Shown: positions 28,613 to 37,255 of the stretch, one piece after another
Layout: each line of letters starts with the position of its first letter
How positions within the stretch are numbered: position 1 is the first letter of the stretch
Source: Oceaniferula flava
Lineage (GTDB): Bacteria; Verrucomicrobiota; Verrucomicrobiia; Verrucomicrobiales; Akkermansiaceae
Length of the DNA: 64,000 nucleotides
Assembly (NCBI RefSeq): GCF_016811075.1
Contig: NZ_JAFBGL010000008.1
Coordinates: 151,459-215,458 of the forward strand
Direction: 5' to 3'
Program-made: the position numbers and the translations under genes
Notes under the pieces: model-generated
Told to the model about the DNA's origin: nothing
What the model saw: the letters and a program-made list of their open reading frames with translations, nothing else
Database searches by the model: none

Positions 28613-31117
28613 ATGACCCACCGAAACCTTTTTCTAACGCTCAGCCTGTGCACTGGACTCTTGGGAACCACCCACGGCGACGAGCAATCACCTGCCGGCG
28701 AGGAGGCCAAGAAACCTTCCATCTATGGCACCATCACCGAGAGCACGCCGTCGATTCCCGAGTATTTCTCATGGATCAACAACACCAACGAGGGAGCTAC
28801 CGAAGCCCAAACCATCACCAATCTGGAGTTCTTCAAATGGCTGCACGATGAATACGGCATGCAGCTCGGCATCTACGCGTGGGATGCGGGCAATATCGAC
28901 AGTGCCCAGTATTACGGCAGCATGGACACCGAGAAGTTCAAAACGCAGTTCCCCAATGGCTGGAGCGGCATCGCAGACCTGGCGAAGTCCTTTTCGTGTC
29001 GTATGGGTCTCTGGGGCGGGCCGGATGGTTTCGGTGATACGCCCGAGGAAGAACAAGCACGTATCGACCTCTTAGTCAGCCTCTGCCGCGACTACGAACT
29101 TCAGCTGTTCAAATTTGATGCCGTCGGCACCCAGCTGCGCACCGAAAAGCAGGACGCCTTTGCCAAGGCGATGATGGAGTGCCGCAAGTATGCGCCGGAT
29201 CTCGTGGTGCTGAACCACCGCCTCAACCTCGGCCATGCCAAACCCCACGCCACCACCTTCCTCTGGGGTGGACAGGAAACCTACATCGATGTGCATATCA
29301 AAAACACCATCACCGCGCCCCACAATCGCGCCGGTGCGATGTCGCGCGGGCTTCCTCCGGAGCTAAAACGCCTCACCGAGGACCACGGTGTCTGCATTTC
29401 CTCCTGCTTGGATAACTGGGAAGACGACCTCATCCTCCAAGCTTTCAACCGGAATCTGATTCTCGCTCCGCAAATTTATGGCAACCCGTGGCTGCTGCGC
29501 GACGATGAGTTGGCAAAAATGAGCCGCATTTTCAACCTCCACTACCGCAGCCGCGACATCCTGGTGAAGGGCATGGTTTTGCCCGAGGAACATTACGGCC
29601 CTCATGCGGTCGCCCGCGGCGATGGCGCTACCCGTTACTTGGCACTGCGCAACCTGACATGGCAGCCCGTGAAGTATCAGATCACCTTGAACGAGGAAAT
29701 TGGCCTGACCGAAAAAGGCAGCGTCGAAGTCAGACGTTATCACCCGTCCGAGAGCATTCTCGGCGAGTTCGATTACGGCAAAACCATCGAAGTCGAGGTG
29801 CAGCCGTTCAGATCCTACCTGCTGATGGCCAGTGCCAAAGATGTCGGTGAGATCGGTGTGACCGGTGCCGACTACGAAGTGGTGCGCGACACCGCAGACA
29901 AACCAGCCATCGTGAAAGTCCTCGGCCTGCCGGGCAGCACCGCGAAGGTGTCCTTGAAAACTGGTGACCGCCAATTCACCAAGGCCTTTCTCAACGACCA
30001 GCCGATCAACAGTCTCCTGAACGGCGACGCTGAGATCAAGTTCCCGGGTGAACCCGTCGCCCTGCCTGCTCACAAAAAGCTGGCCGACCTGAAACCGGTC
30101 GCCGTGCCAGCCGATGCCGAGCAGCTCTATGAAGCCATTTGCTACACCGCCGAGAACAATGCGCTGGAAGTCCAGTCGCTGAAGCGCTCCGGAGTCACCC
30201 AGGTGCCTCAGGTGCAAAAAGCACGCGATGCCTTCTTCGAGCAAGAACTATTCTGGCGCCGTGGCATTTGGGACAAATACATGTTCGATGGCAAGCTGGA
30301 TACCTTCTTCAGCACCCTCCACTACGGTCGCGACAAACGTCTCGACGGCGGTGCCCTGCGCATCGATTTCGGACAGGTGGAAACGGTCGACAGCATCACC
30401 ATGCAGTCGCTCTGGCAGAGTGATAAGAAAGAGCAACCCGCCACCACCCTCACCGCCGAGGTTTCACAAGATCTGAAGACTTGGAAAACGGTCACCTTCA
30501 CCAGAACGGAGAAATCCGGAGACAAGATCAAGGTGGCTAACATTGGCAAAAACGGTGGCACCTCCACACTTTTCGATACCGATGTCTACACCTGGAAGCT
30601 GGCGCTGGAAGCTCCGCAAAGCTTCCGCTACATGCGTGTGTTCAGCGCACCGGATCGCGTGGCCGAGATGAACGTCGCCCATGGAGGAAAGGCCTTGGAC
30701 AGCTCAAACTGGCACGTCACCCACCTCTTTGCGCCCTTCTCCGCCGCCAAGCCCATCGCGGCCTGGGAAGCTCAGGTGGAGATCGAAAGCAATGCCGCCG
30801 AAGGTAGCTACATCTGCGTAGGTATCGAAGGTGTGCACGGTCAGAACAAAGCCTTTGCCGCACTCCGCGTCGATGGCCAGTGGGTCGGAGCGCCTCAGCG
30901 CGCCCCCTCATTCCCCTGTGTCGCCTGGGAATACCCGGTCGGCCGTCACAACAAGAACAACACCTACTTCTTCCCTGTGACCGACGACCTGCGCGGCAAA
31001 AAAGTGGAGGTCGTGGTTCTCAGCCTGACCGGTGGCGGCACCGATCTGAAACCGCACGCTTGGGTCACCACCCACCAAGCACCACGCGAGGCTGTGATCT
31101 TGCGTTTGGAAAAGTAA
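28613..31117 (+). CDS. Secreted clan GH-D (alpha-galactosidase-like) glycosidase with F5/8 C domain
   Basis: 834 residues from the ATG at 28613 (signal peptide MTHRNLFLTLSLCTGLLGTT); the frame is open 23 codons further upstream without a plausible signal. The first ~360 residues read as a TIM barrel: MQLGIYAWDAG, RMGLWGGPDGFGD and LQLFKFDAVG, where the Asp fits the nucleophile of GH27/GH36-type enzymes. Beta-sandwich regions follow (~370-560), and residues ~570-700 look like an F5/8 C (discoidin) module (GGALRIDFGQVETVDSITMQ, YMRVFSAPDRVAEM). An alpha-linked sugar is the likely target, but family and specificity are tentative. The gap before it (174 bp) may hold its own promoter. Confidence 0.68.
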   Translation: MTHRNLFLTLSLCTGLLGTTHGDEQSPAGEEAKKPSIYGTITESTPSIPEYFSWINNTNEGATEAQTITNLEFFKWLHDEYGMQLGIYAWDAGNIDSAQYYGSMDTEKFKTQFPNGWSGIADLAKSFSCRMGLWGGPDGFGDTPEEEQARIDLLVSLCRDYELQLFKFDAVGTQLRTEKQDAFAKAMMECRKYAPDLVVLNHRLNLGHAKPHATTFLWGGQETYIDVHIKNTITAPHNRAGAMSRGLPPELKRLTEDHGVCISSCLDNWEDDLILQAFNRNLILAPQIYGNPWLLRDDELAKMSRIFNLHYRSRDILVKGMVLPEEHYGPHAVARGDGATRYLALRNLTWQPVKYQITLNEEIGLTEKGSVEVRRYHPSESILGEFDYGKTIEVEVQPFRSYLLMASAKDVGEIGVTGADYEVVRDTADKPAIVKVLGLPGSTAKVSLKTGDRQFTKAFLNDQPINSLLNGDAEIKFPGEPVALPAHKKLADLKPVAVPADAEQLYEAICYTAENNALEVQSLKRSGVTQVPQVQKARDAFFEQELFWRRGIWDKYMFDGKLDTFFSTLHYGRDKRLDGGALRIDFGQVETVDSITMQSLWQSDKKEQPATTLTAEVSQDLKTWKTVTFTRTEKSGDKIKVANIGKNGGTSTLFDTDVYTWKLALEAPQSFRYMRVFSAPDRVAEMNVAHGGKALDSSNWHVTHLFAPFSAAKPIAAWEAQVEIESNAAEGSYICVGIEGVHGQNKAFAALRVDGQWVGAPQRAPSFPCVAWEYPVGRHNKNNTYFFPVTDDLRGKKVEVVVLSLTGGGTDLKPHAWVTTHQAPREAVILRLEK

Positions 31118-31229
31118 ACATCGAATACGCCGGGTCTGATGGGTGTCAATCGATCAGACTCGGAAAAGCCCCAGCGTCGGAAGCTCGCAAGATTTTCTTT
31201 TCCTGCTGCGTATCGACCTGACACCGGAC

Positions 31230-31262
31230 AATCATTCAGTCGCCCAGGCTGAATGATTTTCT
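31230..31262 (+). terminator. Probable rho-independent terminator or attenuator
   Basis: A 10-bp perfect stem (31230-31239 with 31249-31258) and 9-nt loop followed by a short T-rich tract. It lies between the glycosidase (stop at 31117) and sulfatase 7 (ATG at 31289). The weak T-run means it may only partly stop transcription into the downstream sulfatases. Confidence 0.55.
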
Positions 31263-31288
31263 GCTTCTACACCTCATCACCATCTTCC

Positions 31289-32656
31289 ATGCATCCGTTT
31301 TTCAAAAGCCTACTGATCACGTGCCACGCCGCGGCACTCTGTCTGAGCGCAGCCCGGGCAGAACAGCCGAACTTCATCATCATCCTCAGCGACGACCAAG
31401 GCTACAACGACCTAGGCTGTTTTGGCTCGCCTAACATCAAGACCCCGAACATCGACCAGATGGCGAAGGAAGGTCGCAAGTTCACCTCCTTCTACGTGCC
31501 GAGCCCTGTTTGCTCGCCATCGCGTGCCGGCTTATTGACCGGCTGCTACCCGAAACGCATCGGCATGGAGAAACATGTGCTTTTCCCCAAAGACAACAAA
31601 GGCCTGCACCCTGAGGAAGTCACCATCGCAGACATGCTGAAGGCCCGAGGTTACGCCACTGCTTGCATCGGTAAATGGCACGTTGGCCACCGCAAACCCT
31701 TCCTCCCTACTAATCAAGGATTCGATTCCTACTACGGCATTCCCTACTCCAACGACATGGTCCATCCGGACAACAAGGGGAAATACCGAGGGTCTCAAGA
31801 CAAGCTGTGGCTCAATCAGGACGAAATGGTCAAACTCTGGAACACACCACTGATGCAGGATGAAGAAATCATCGAACTCCCGGTGAACCAACGCACGATC
31901 ACCCGGCGATACACCGACAAAGCGATCGAATTCATCACCGCGAACAAGGAAAAGCCCTTCTTCCTCTACCTGCCTCACAGCATGCCTCATATCCCCCTCT
32001 TCGTGCCGGAGGATGCCTACGATCCAGATCCGAAAAATGCTTACAAAGCAGTGATCGAACACATCGATGCTGAAGTCGGTCGCGTGGTCGACACCGTGAA
32101 ACAACTCGGTCTCAGTGAGAATACCTACATCATTTACACCTCCGACAACGGCCCTTGGCTGTGGTTCAAAAACCATGGAGGCAAGGCAGATCCCCTGCGC
32201 GAAGGCAAAGGCACCACCTACGAAGGTGGTCAGCGCGTTCCCTGCGTGATGTGGGCCCCGGGCCGCATCCCCGCCGGCACGGAAACGGATGCCATTGCCA
32301 GCACTATCGATCTGTTACCGACCCTGGCCCAACTGACCGGATCCCCTGCGAAAACACGGGGCGAGATCGACGGCACCGACATCTCCCCCTTACTGCTCGG
32401 CACCGAGAAGTCGGTGCGCGATGAGTTCCTCTTCTACACCAGCAACGGCAAGTTGGAAGGTTTGCGCCAGGGCGACTGGAAACTTCTGATGAAAAAAGGC
32501 AAGGCCGAGCTATTCAACCTCGCCAAGGACATCGGCGAGCAGCAGAACCAAGCCAAAGAGATGCCGGAAAAGGTTTCCCATCTGCTGAACCGCATGCGCA
32601 AACTGGACGAGCAAATCAACCATCAGATCCGCCCCCAAGGGAAGATCGCTGGCTGA
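31289..32656 (+). CDS. Secreted sulfatase 7
   Basis: 455 residues from the ATG at 31289, where the signal peptide starts (MHPFFKSLLITCHAAALCLS); the frame is open 12 codons upstream. It has DDQGYND, active-site C75-S-P-S-R, GKWHVGH and TSDNG. It is most similar in layout to sulfatase 6, sharing the C-S-P-S-R form and the extended region before GKWH. It is followed 45 bp later by sulfatase 8, whose C-terminal motif (LFNLAKDIGEQ) it shares, indicating an old tandem duplication. Confidence 0.92.
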   Translation: MHPFFKSLLITCHAAALCLSAARAEQPNFIIILSDDQGYNDLGCFGSPNIKTPNIDQMAKEGRKFTSFYVPSPVCSPSRAGLLTGCYPKRIGMEKHVLFPKDNKGLHPEEVTIADMLKARGYATACIGKWHVGHRKPFLPTNQGFDSYYGIPYSNDMVHPDNKGKYRGSQDKLWLNQDEMVKLWNTPLMQDEEIIELPVNQRTITRRYTDKAIEFITANKEKPFFLYLPHSMPHIPLFVPEDAYDPDPKNAYKAVIEHIDAEVGRVVDTVKQLGLSENTYIIYTSDNGPWLWFKNHGGKADPLREGKGTTYEGGQRVPCVMWAPGRIPAGTETDAIASTIDLLPTLAQLTGSPAKTRGEIDGTDISPLLLGTEKSVRDEFLFYTSNGKLEGLRQGDWKLLMKKGKAELFNLAKDIGEQQNQAKEMPEKVSHLLNRMRKLDEQINHQIRPQGKIAG

Positions 32657-32701
32657 GTCATCCTTGAAAGATCTATCCATCATCCACGGTAATTTTCCAC
32701 C

Positions 32702-34087
32702 ATGAAACTCATTCTCCGCACTCTTGTTTTCACCGTCTTTTCGGCAGCGACAGCCTTCGCGGCGGCTCCACAAAAACCCAACATCGTGTTCATCATCACC
32801 GATGATCTCGGCTACGGAGACATCTCCAGCTACGGGCAGAAAAACTTCACCACACCGAACATCGACAAGCTGGCCGAGACCGGCATGCGTTTCACCCGTC
32901 ACTACTCCGGCGCCACCGTCTGTTCGCCATCGCGCTGCTCGCTGATGACCGGTCGTGACGGAGGTCACTGCTCGGTTCGCGGCAATGGCCCCTTCACCAT
33001 CTTGCCGGAAGAAACCACCGTGGCCGAAGTCGCCAAGGCCGCCGGCTACCACACCGCGATGATTGGGAAATCCTGCGTCACCGGCAACACCCAAACGCCC
33101 GAGGTGGTGCTCTCTAACGGATTCGATTACTTTTACGGCACCACCGACCACCGCGACGGCCACTTCCGCTACCCGAAGTTTGTCTACCGCAACACCGAGC
33201 GCATCGAATTTCCCGAAAACAAGCTGCACAGCGGCACGCACTACGATGGCAATCTCTACACCGAGGAAGCGCTGAAATACATCGCCAAGCAAAGCCCGGA
33301 CCAACCGTTCCTGCTGATGCTCTCCTACCCGATGCCCCATGCCTCCACCCTGGCACCGGAAAAAGACCGCGCAGAAGCCCGCGCTTTGGTCAAAAACGAA
33401 GTTGCCCACCATGGCAAGCATTACACCAAAACTCCCGAGGTGAAGGCCAACTACATCGCCATGATCACCATCATGGACAAGGCCGTGGGAGCCATCGTCA
33501 AGCAGCTGGAATCCCAACAGCTTCTGGAGAACACCCTGGTCATCTTCACCAGCGATAACGGACCGTCGTTCGAAGGTGGCATGAAACCACAGCTTCTCGA
33601 TTCCAATGGCCCGCTGCGCGGCGGCAAGCGCGATCTCTACGAGGGCGGCGTGCGCGTCCCCTTCATCGCCTCCTGGCCCGCCGCCATCAAAGCGGGTCAG
33701 ACCACCGACCACACCTCCGCCTTCTGGGACTTCCTCCCCACCGTCTGCGAACTGACCAAGCAGCCGGTGCCTGCCGACATCCAAGGCGTCTCCTTCGTCC
33801 CCACCCTGACCGGTGACAAACCACAGGCCGCCCACAAGTCACTTTACTGGGAGTTCCACGAAAAAGGTGGCCGTCGCGCCATCATGAAGGGCGACTGGAA
33901 ACTGGTGCAGTATCAGCTGAAAAACCCCGCAAAAACCACCACCCAGCTGTTCAACCTCGCCAAGGACATCGGTGAGCAAAAAGACCTTTCCAAAGCGCAC
34001 CCGGAAAAGCTTTCCGAGCTCATGAAGCTGATGGAAAAAGCCCGCGTGCCCAGCAAAACCTTCCCAATGGAAGCGCTGGACAAATAA
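32702..34087 (+). CDS. Secreted sulfatase 8 with altered GKWH motif
   Basis: 461-residue sulfatase: signal peptide (to about residue 22), DDLGYGD, active-site C74-S-P-S-R and TSDNG. The usual GKWHLG is GKSCVTG here, so the conserved active-site His is replaced by Cys while the Lys is retained. This departs from seven of the nine sulfatases in the window. Either the enzyme belongs to a subfamily with another residue filling that role, or its activity is changed. Gene order and the shared LFNLAKDIGEQ tail link it to sulfatase 7. Confidence 0.9.
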   Translation: MKLILRTLVFTVFSAATAFAAAPQKPNIVFIITDDLGYGDISSYGQKNFTTPNIDKLAETGMRFTRHYSGATVCSPSRCSLMTGRDGGHCSVRGNGPFTILPEETTVAEVAKAAGYHTAMIGKSCVTGNTQTPEVVLSNGFDYFYGTTDHRDGHFRYPKFVYRNTERIEFPENKLHSGTHYDGNLYTEEALKYIAKQSPDQPFLLMLSYPMPHASTLAPEKDRAEARALVKNEVAHHGKHYTKTPEVKANYIAMITIMDKAVGAIVKQLESQQLLENTLVIFTSDNGPSFEGGMKPQLLDSNGPLRGGKRDLYEGGVRVPFIASWPAAIKAGQTTDHTSAFWDFLPTVCELTKQPVPADIQGVSFVPTLTGDKPQAAHKSLYWEFHEKGGRRAIMKGDWKLVQYQLKNPAKTTTQLFNLAKDIGEQKDLSKAHPEKLSELMKLMEKARVPSKTFPMEALDK

Positions 34088-34153
34088 ACGCTGCAGTCGC
34101 CCCCTCCAAAGACAGGGTAGCCATGCCCGCAGAACGCGCTAACTTGTTGTTCC

Positions 34154-35359
34154 ATGATCATGCACCACGGAACATCGTCTCGCTGGCTCGGCCTCACAGC
34201 AGCCGTGGCGATGGCTTATCCCCTGCTGGCTGGAGCGCAAGAAAGCAAGGACTCGCCCGACCCGGCCACGCTGCGCATCAGCGATGGCAGCCAGTTTGAG
34301 CCCAAGGATTTCTATCCGAAATTCAGCTGGGAGCGCACGCCGCGCTACTTCATGTTTGGCGATAAAAACCGTCTACTCAAGCCCGCCCAAGTGCGCTTCA
34401 TTGCCGAACGCAGCGATTTTGTCTGCATTGAAAAATCGCACGGGCTGAAACAGCTCGGAGCCGCTGAGCTAGGGGCCAAACACGAGGCGACGGCACTGAA
34501 AAAGGTCAACCCCGATATCAAGGTGTTGTTTTACTTCAACGCCGCCTACGCCTGGACCTACACCTCCTACAACCAGGACTTCACCGAAGCCGGCCTGAAG
34601 AAGAACCCCGCGCTGAAAAAGTTCCTGCTCACCCACCCAAAGACCGGCGAACTGGCCGATCGCTACGGGGCCTACTGCTACGATGTGCTGAACCCGGAGT
34701 TCCGCGACTGGTGGGTGAAAACCGTGGCCAAGGGAGTGCGCGAGACAGGCTGCGACGGCGCCTTCATCGATCAAATGCACGGCTCGGTCGGTCTGCGTAA
34801 GGACCGCAAGGATGAGGTGGAGCAAGCCATGGGCACGATGATGGCCGACCTCAAAAAAGCCCTCGGTCCCGACCGCATCCTCCTCGCAAACAACGCCTAC
34901 AATCCCGACGCCAAACACGTCTATCCGGTGAGCGATGCCATCATGTTTGAGAACTACGCCACGGTCAAATCCAGCAAAGAAAGCCTGCTTGCGGAATGGG
35001 GCCACATGCTGCAACACGCCAAGGATGGTAAGATTTCAGTCTTCCGACTGGGAGTGGATGGCACCGGCCGTAAGAACCTGAAACCCAACATGCCGGAGCT
35101 TTCCAAGGAAAAGGCCGAGTTTGCCCTCGCCTGTTATCTCATCGGCGCCCAGCCCTATTCGTATTTCATGTACAGTTGGGGATGGAAACTCGGCACCGGC
35201 ACCCTGATCGATTATCCGGAATTCAACAAACCCCTCGGCCCGCCCAAGGGAGCCTACCAGCGGAGCACCCCTCATGGCTGGGAGTTCACCCGCGAGTTCG
35301 AACACGCCAGTGTCTGGGTGAATACCGACACCCGAAAGGCCAAGATCACTTGGAAGTGA
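34154..35359 (+). CDS. Putative secreted glycoside hydrolase, GHL15-like (copy 2)
   Basis: 401 residues; ATG at 34154 with an in-frame ATG two codons later. The signal peptide ends near LAGAQ. The TIM-barrel-like pattern parallels the protein at 20585-21766: SWERTPRYFMFG, PDIKVLFYFN, CDGAFIDQMHG and the closing TREFEHASVWVNT. In the same strand position FIDQ replaces FVDG. Each copy closes one of the two sulfatase-containing runs, suggesting a conserved partnership of this fold with sulfatases. Enzymatic activity is unproven. Confidence 0.7.
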   Translation: MIMHHGTSSRWLGLTAAVAMAYPLLAGAQESKDSPDPATLRISDGSQFEPKDFYPKFSWERTPRYFMFGDKNRLLKPAQVRFIAERSDFVCIEKSHGLKQLGAAELGAKHEATALKKVNPDIKVLFYFNAAYAWTYTSYNQDFTEAGLKKNPALKKFLLTHPKTGELADRYGAYCYDVLNPEFRDWWVKTVAKGVRETGCDGAFIDQMHGSVGLRKDRKDEVEQAMGTMMADLKKALGPDRILLANNAYNPDAKHVYPVSDAIMFENYATVKSSKESLLAEWGHMLQHAKDGKISVFRLGVDGTGRKNLKPNMPELSKEKAEFALACYLIGAQPYSYFMYSWGWKLGTGTLIDYPEFNKPLGPPKGAYQRSTPHGWEFTREFEHASVWVNTDTRKAKITWK

Positions 35360-35375
35360 GATTCTCGGGCACTCT

Positions 35376-35397
35376 TCTGAGCGCTCAGATATCACCT
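35376..35397 (+). terminator. Weak palindrome after the second glycan run
   Basis: TCTGAGCGCTCAGA (35376-35389) is a perfect 14-bp palindrome followed within 9 bases by a T5 tract. As a hairpin it would have only about 5 bp and a 4-nt loop, so it is a weak terminator candidate; a protein-binding site is an alternative. Confidence 0.35.
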
Positions 35398-35553
35398 TTT
35401 TCTAACAGAGAAGATTGATCAAAAACATCCAACCGTTTCACGCCGATAGGATGACGTCAGATCATGCCGTTCCAGCTTCTCGATCTCCGCACAGCTTATC
35501 GCCCTTTTGTTTATTGATAGACAGGACTGCGATCATCAGTAAGCTATTGTGTG

Positions 35554-36279
35554 ATGAATCATCAACCGCCTGTTTGGACTTTTCTCCCCGGATTACACGG
35601 CTCTTCGGAGCTGTTCGCCGGCGTTCAAGCGATGGTCCCTTCCGGCGTGGACTCCGAGTGGGTCGAACTCCCAAGCGCAGGCGATCAGCATTATGCACAG
35701 CTCAGCCAATGGCTCGACGAGCATCTGGCCTCCGGCCGACCTCGCCTGCTCATCGCGGAGTCGTTCAGTGCCCCCATCGCACTGCGGCTGGCAGCGAGTC
35801 GACCGGAAGAAATCTGCGGCATCGTCCTGGCGGCGGGTTTTTGTGACGCCCCGGTGAACCCCGGCATCGCCCTCCTGCCACTGCGCCCCCTGTTCATGGT
35901 GAAACCACCGAAGGCGGCGCTACGTCACTACCTCATCGGCGATGACGCCGGAGAAGAACAAGTCAGCGCCTTGCGCTCCGTGATCAAGAAACTCCCCTCA
36001 AGCACTCTGGCCGACCGAGTTCGCACCGTCTTGGAGCTTCAGGAAAGGGATAACCCGGGCATCCCTGAGATTCCGATGATGCTGCTTCAGGCGCAGAGCG
36101 ATAACTTGGTGCCTTGGGAGGCGCAGCAGCGCTTGGAAGCCTGCTACCCTCACGCTCACGTGCACTGGATCGAGTCGCCACACCTGATCCTGCAACGTCA
36201 TCCGAAACAATGCATGCAGCACATCCGCGACTTTGCTGAGTCGATCTCCCAAGCGCCGGAAACCACTGCACTGACATAG
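35554..36279 (+). CDS. Alpha/beta-hydrolase of unknown specificity
   Basis: 241 residues from the ATG at 35554 (preceded in frame by a GTG at 35551). The fold is suggested by PGLHGSSELF (oxyanion region), the nucleophile elbow AESFSAPIA (G-x-S-x-G degenerate: E-S-F-S-A), the DNLVPW strand carrying the acid, and the terminal SPHLILQRHP with the His. There is no signal peptide, so it is probably cytoplasmic. It resembles BioH/MenH-size hydrolases, but the weak nucleophile motif prevents a functional call. It is separated from the glycan run by about 190 bp. Confidence 0.65.
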   Translation: MNHQPPVWTFLPGLHGSSELFAGVQAMVPSGVDSEWVELPSAGDQHYAQLSQWLDEHLASGRPRLLIAESFSAPIALRLAASRPEEICGIVLAAGFCDAPVNPGIALLPLRPLFMVKPPKAALRHYLIGDDAGEEQVSALRSVIKKLPSSTLADRVRTVLELQERDNPGIPEIPMMLLQAQSDNLVPWEAQQRLEACYPHAHVHWIESPHLILQRHPKQCMQHIRDFAESISQAPETTALT

Positions 36280-36292
36280 ACCGGCAGCGATT

Positions 36293-36766
36293 TTAAGAGA
36301 TCAACTTGGCCGACACCTTACGGGCTTCGATTTCCCACTCGGCATCGTGGTAGCCCACCAATAGGCACTGGTAAACATACTCAACCATGAACCTCCAGAT
36401 GGATCCCACCTGCTGATACTGCCACACATGCACCAGCTCATGAGCGATCAAGGCTGGGCTCGGCTGGCTCTCGTGAGTGACGTAAATCCCCTGCCCCAGC
36501 GTAATTCCGGCGACGTTGCTGATCCAATGAACGCCGCAGCGTCGTGCCAGCTTCATCACGGGAAAGAGCGGATTCGGCACGCGCTCCACTTCGCAGATGA
36601 AAATGCCCCCGGGCCTCTTCAACCCTAGAGCCTGAGCCAACGCCAATTCTCGAGCATTGAGCTGGCGACCGCTACGTCTGATCCTTCTTTGGTGCCAAGC
36701 CGCCCAAGGACTGGCAAAACACGCTGCGAGAACCGCCATCACCCAATAGAGCAGACGTTTCATCAC
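36293..36766 (-). CDS. Small membrane-anchored HExxH metallopeptidase-like protein
   Basis: 157 residues. An N-terminal hydrophobic segment (residues ~4-22) could anchor it. The motif H109-E-L-V-H113-VWQ is a zinc-binding HExxH site, and a downstream acidic cluster (AEWEIEA, ~142-148) could provide the third ligand, as in DUF4157-like small metalloprotease domains. The substrate is unknown. It converges with the hydrolase (13 bp between 3' ends) and lies downstream of osmC on the same strand. Confidence 0.6.
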   Translation of the reverse strand: MMKRLLYWVMAVLAACFASPWAAWHQRRIRRSGRQLNARELALAQALGLKRPGGIFICEVERVPNPLFPVMKLARRCGVHWISNVAGITLGQGIYVTHESQPSPALIAHELVHVWQYQQVGSIWRFMVEYVYQCLLVGYHDAEWEIEARKVSAKLIS

Positions 36767-36790
36767 AGCGAAGGAATGGTATGAGCTCGC

Positions 36791-37207
36791 CTAGACCTCT
36801 TCGCCCCAGCTCCAGCTGATTGGCACTTTGATATCTGGATGAAGACTTTCATAAACTGGGCAGCTCAGAGCCGAGCTCTCGAGCATTTTCCGGTCGGGGT
36901 GATTGCCAGGCAGTGGCATTTCAATCGCCACTTCAAGCTTCACAATTCTGCGAGGCGTGTCGGTGGACATGTGTTTACCCACTGTGATTTTCATCCCGCT
37001 GATATCGATGTTTTTGCGCTGGCTGACAATGCCCATGATGGTTCCCATGCAGCTACCGAGAGCTGTGGCGACCAGATCAGTAGGCGAAAAAGATTCGCCC
37101 CGACCGTTGTTATCGACGGGTGCGTCCGTGGATACTTGCGTGCCGGAAGGTCCGTGGGTGCTGGAACAGTGGAGCTCGCCCTCGTAAATGGTAGTGATTT
37201 CAATCAT
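36791..37207 (-). CDS. OsmC/Ohr-family peroxidase
   Basis: 138 residues matching the OsmC family, thiol peroxidases that reduce organic hydroperoxides. The two redox Cys are visible in ALGSCMGT and ALSCPVYES, separated by the usual ~60 residues, and the FSPTDLVATALGSC signature is intact. Cytoplasmic. It could belong to the OsmC or the YhfA-like branch; the pair of Cys is preserved in both. It is followed by the HExxH protein 24 bp downstream. Confidence 0.88.
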   Translation of the reverse strand: MIEITTIYEGELHCSSTHGPSGTQVSTDAPVDNNGRGESFSPTDLVATALGSCMGTIMGIVSQRKNIDISGMKITVGKHMSTDTPRRIVKLEVAIEMPLPGNHPDRKMLESSALSCPVYESLHPDIKVPISWSWGEEV

Positions 37208-37255
37208 AGTCTTGGATAGTTGTTATATAGAAAAGGTTGGAAATTGGAAAAAAGC

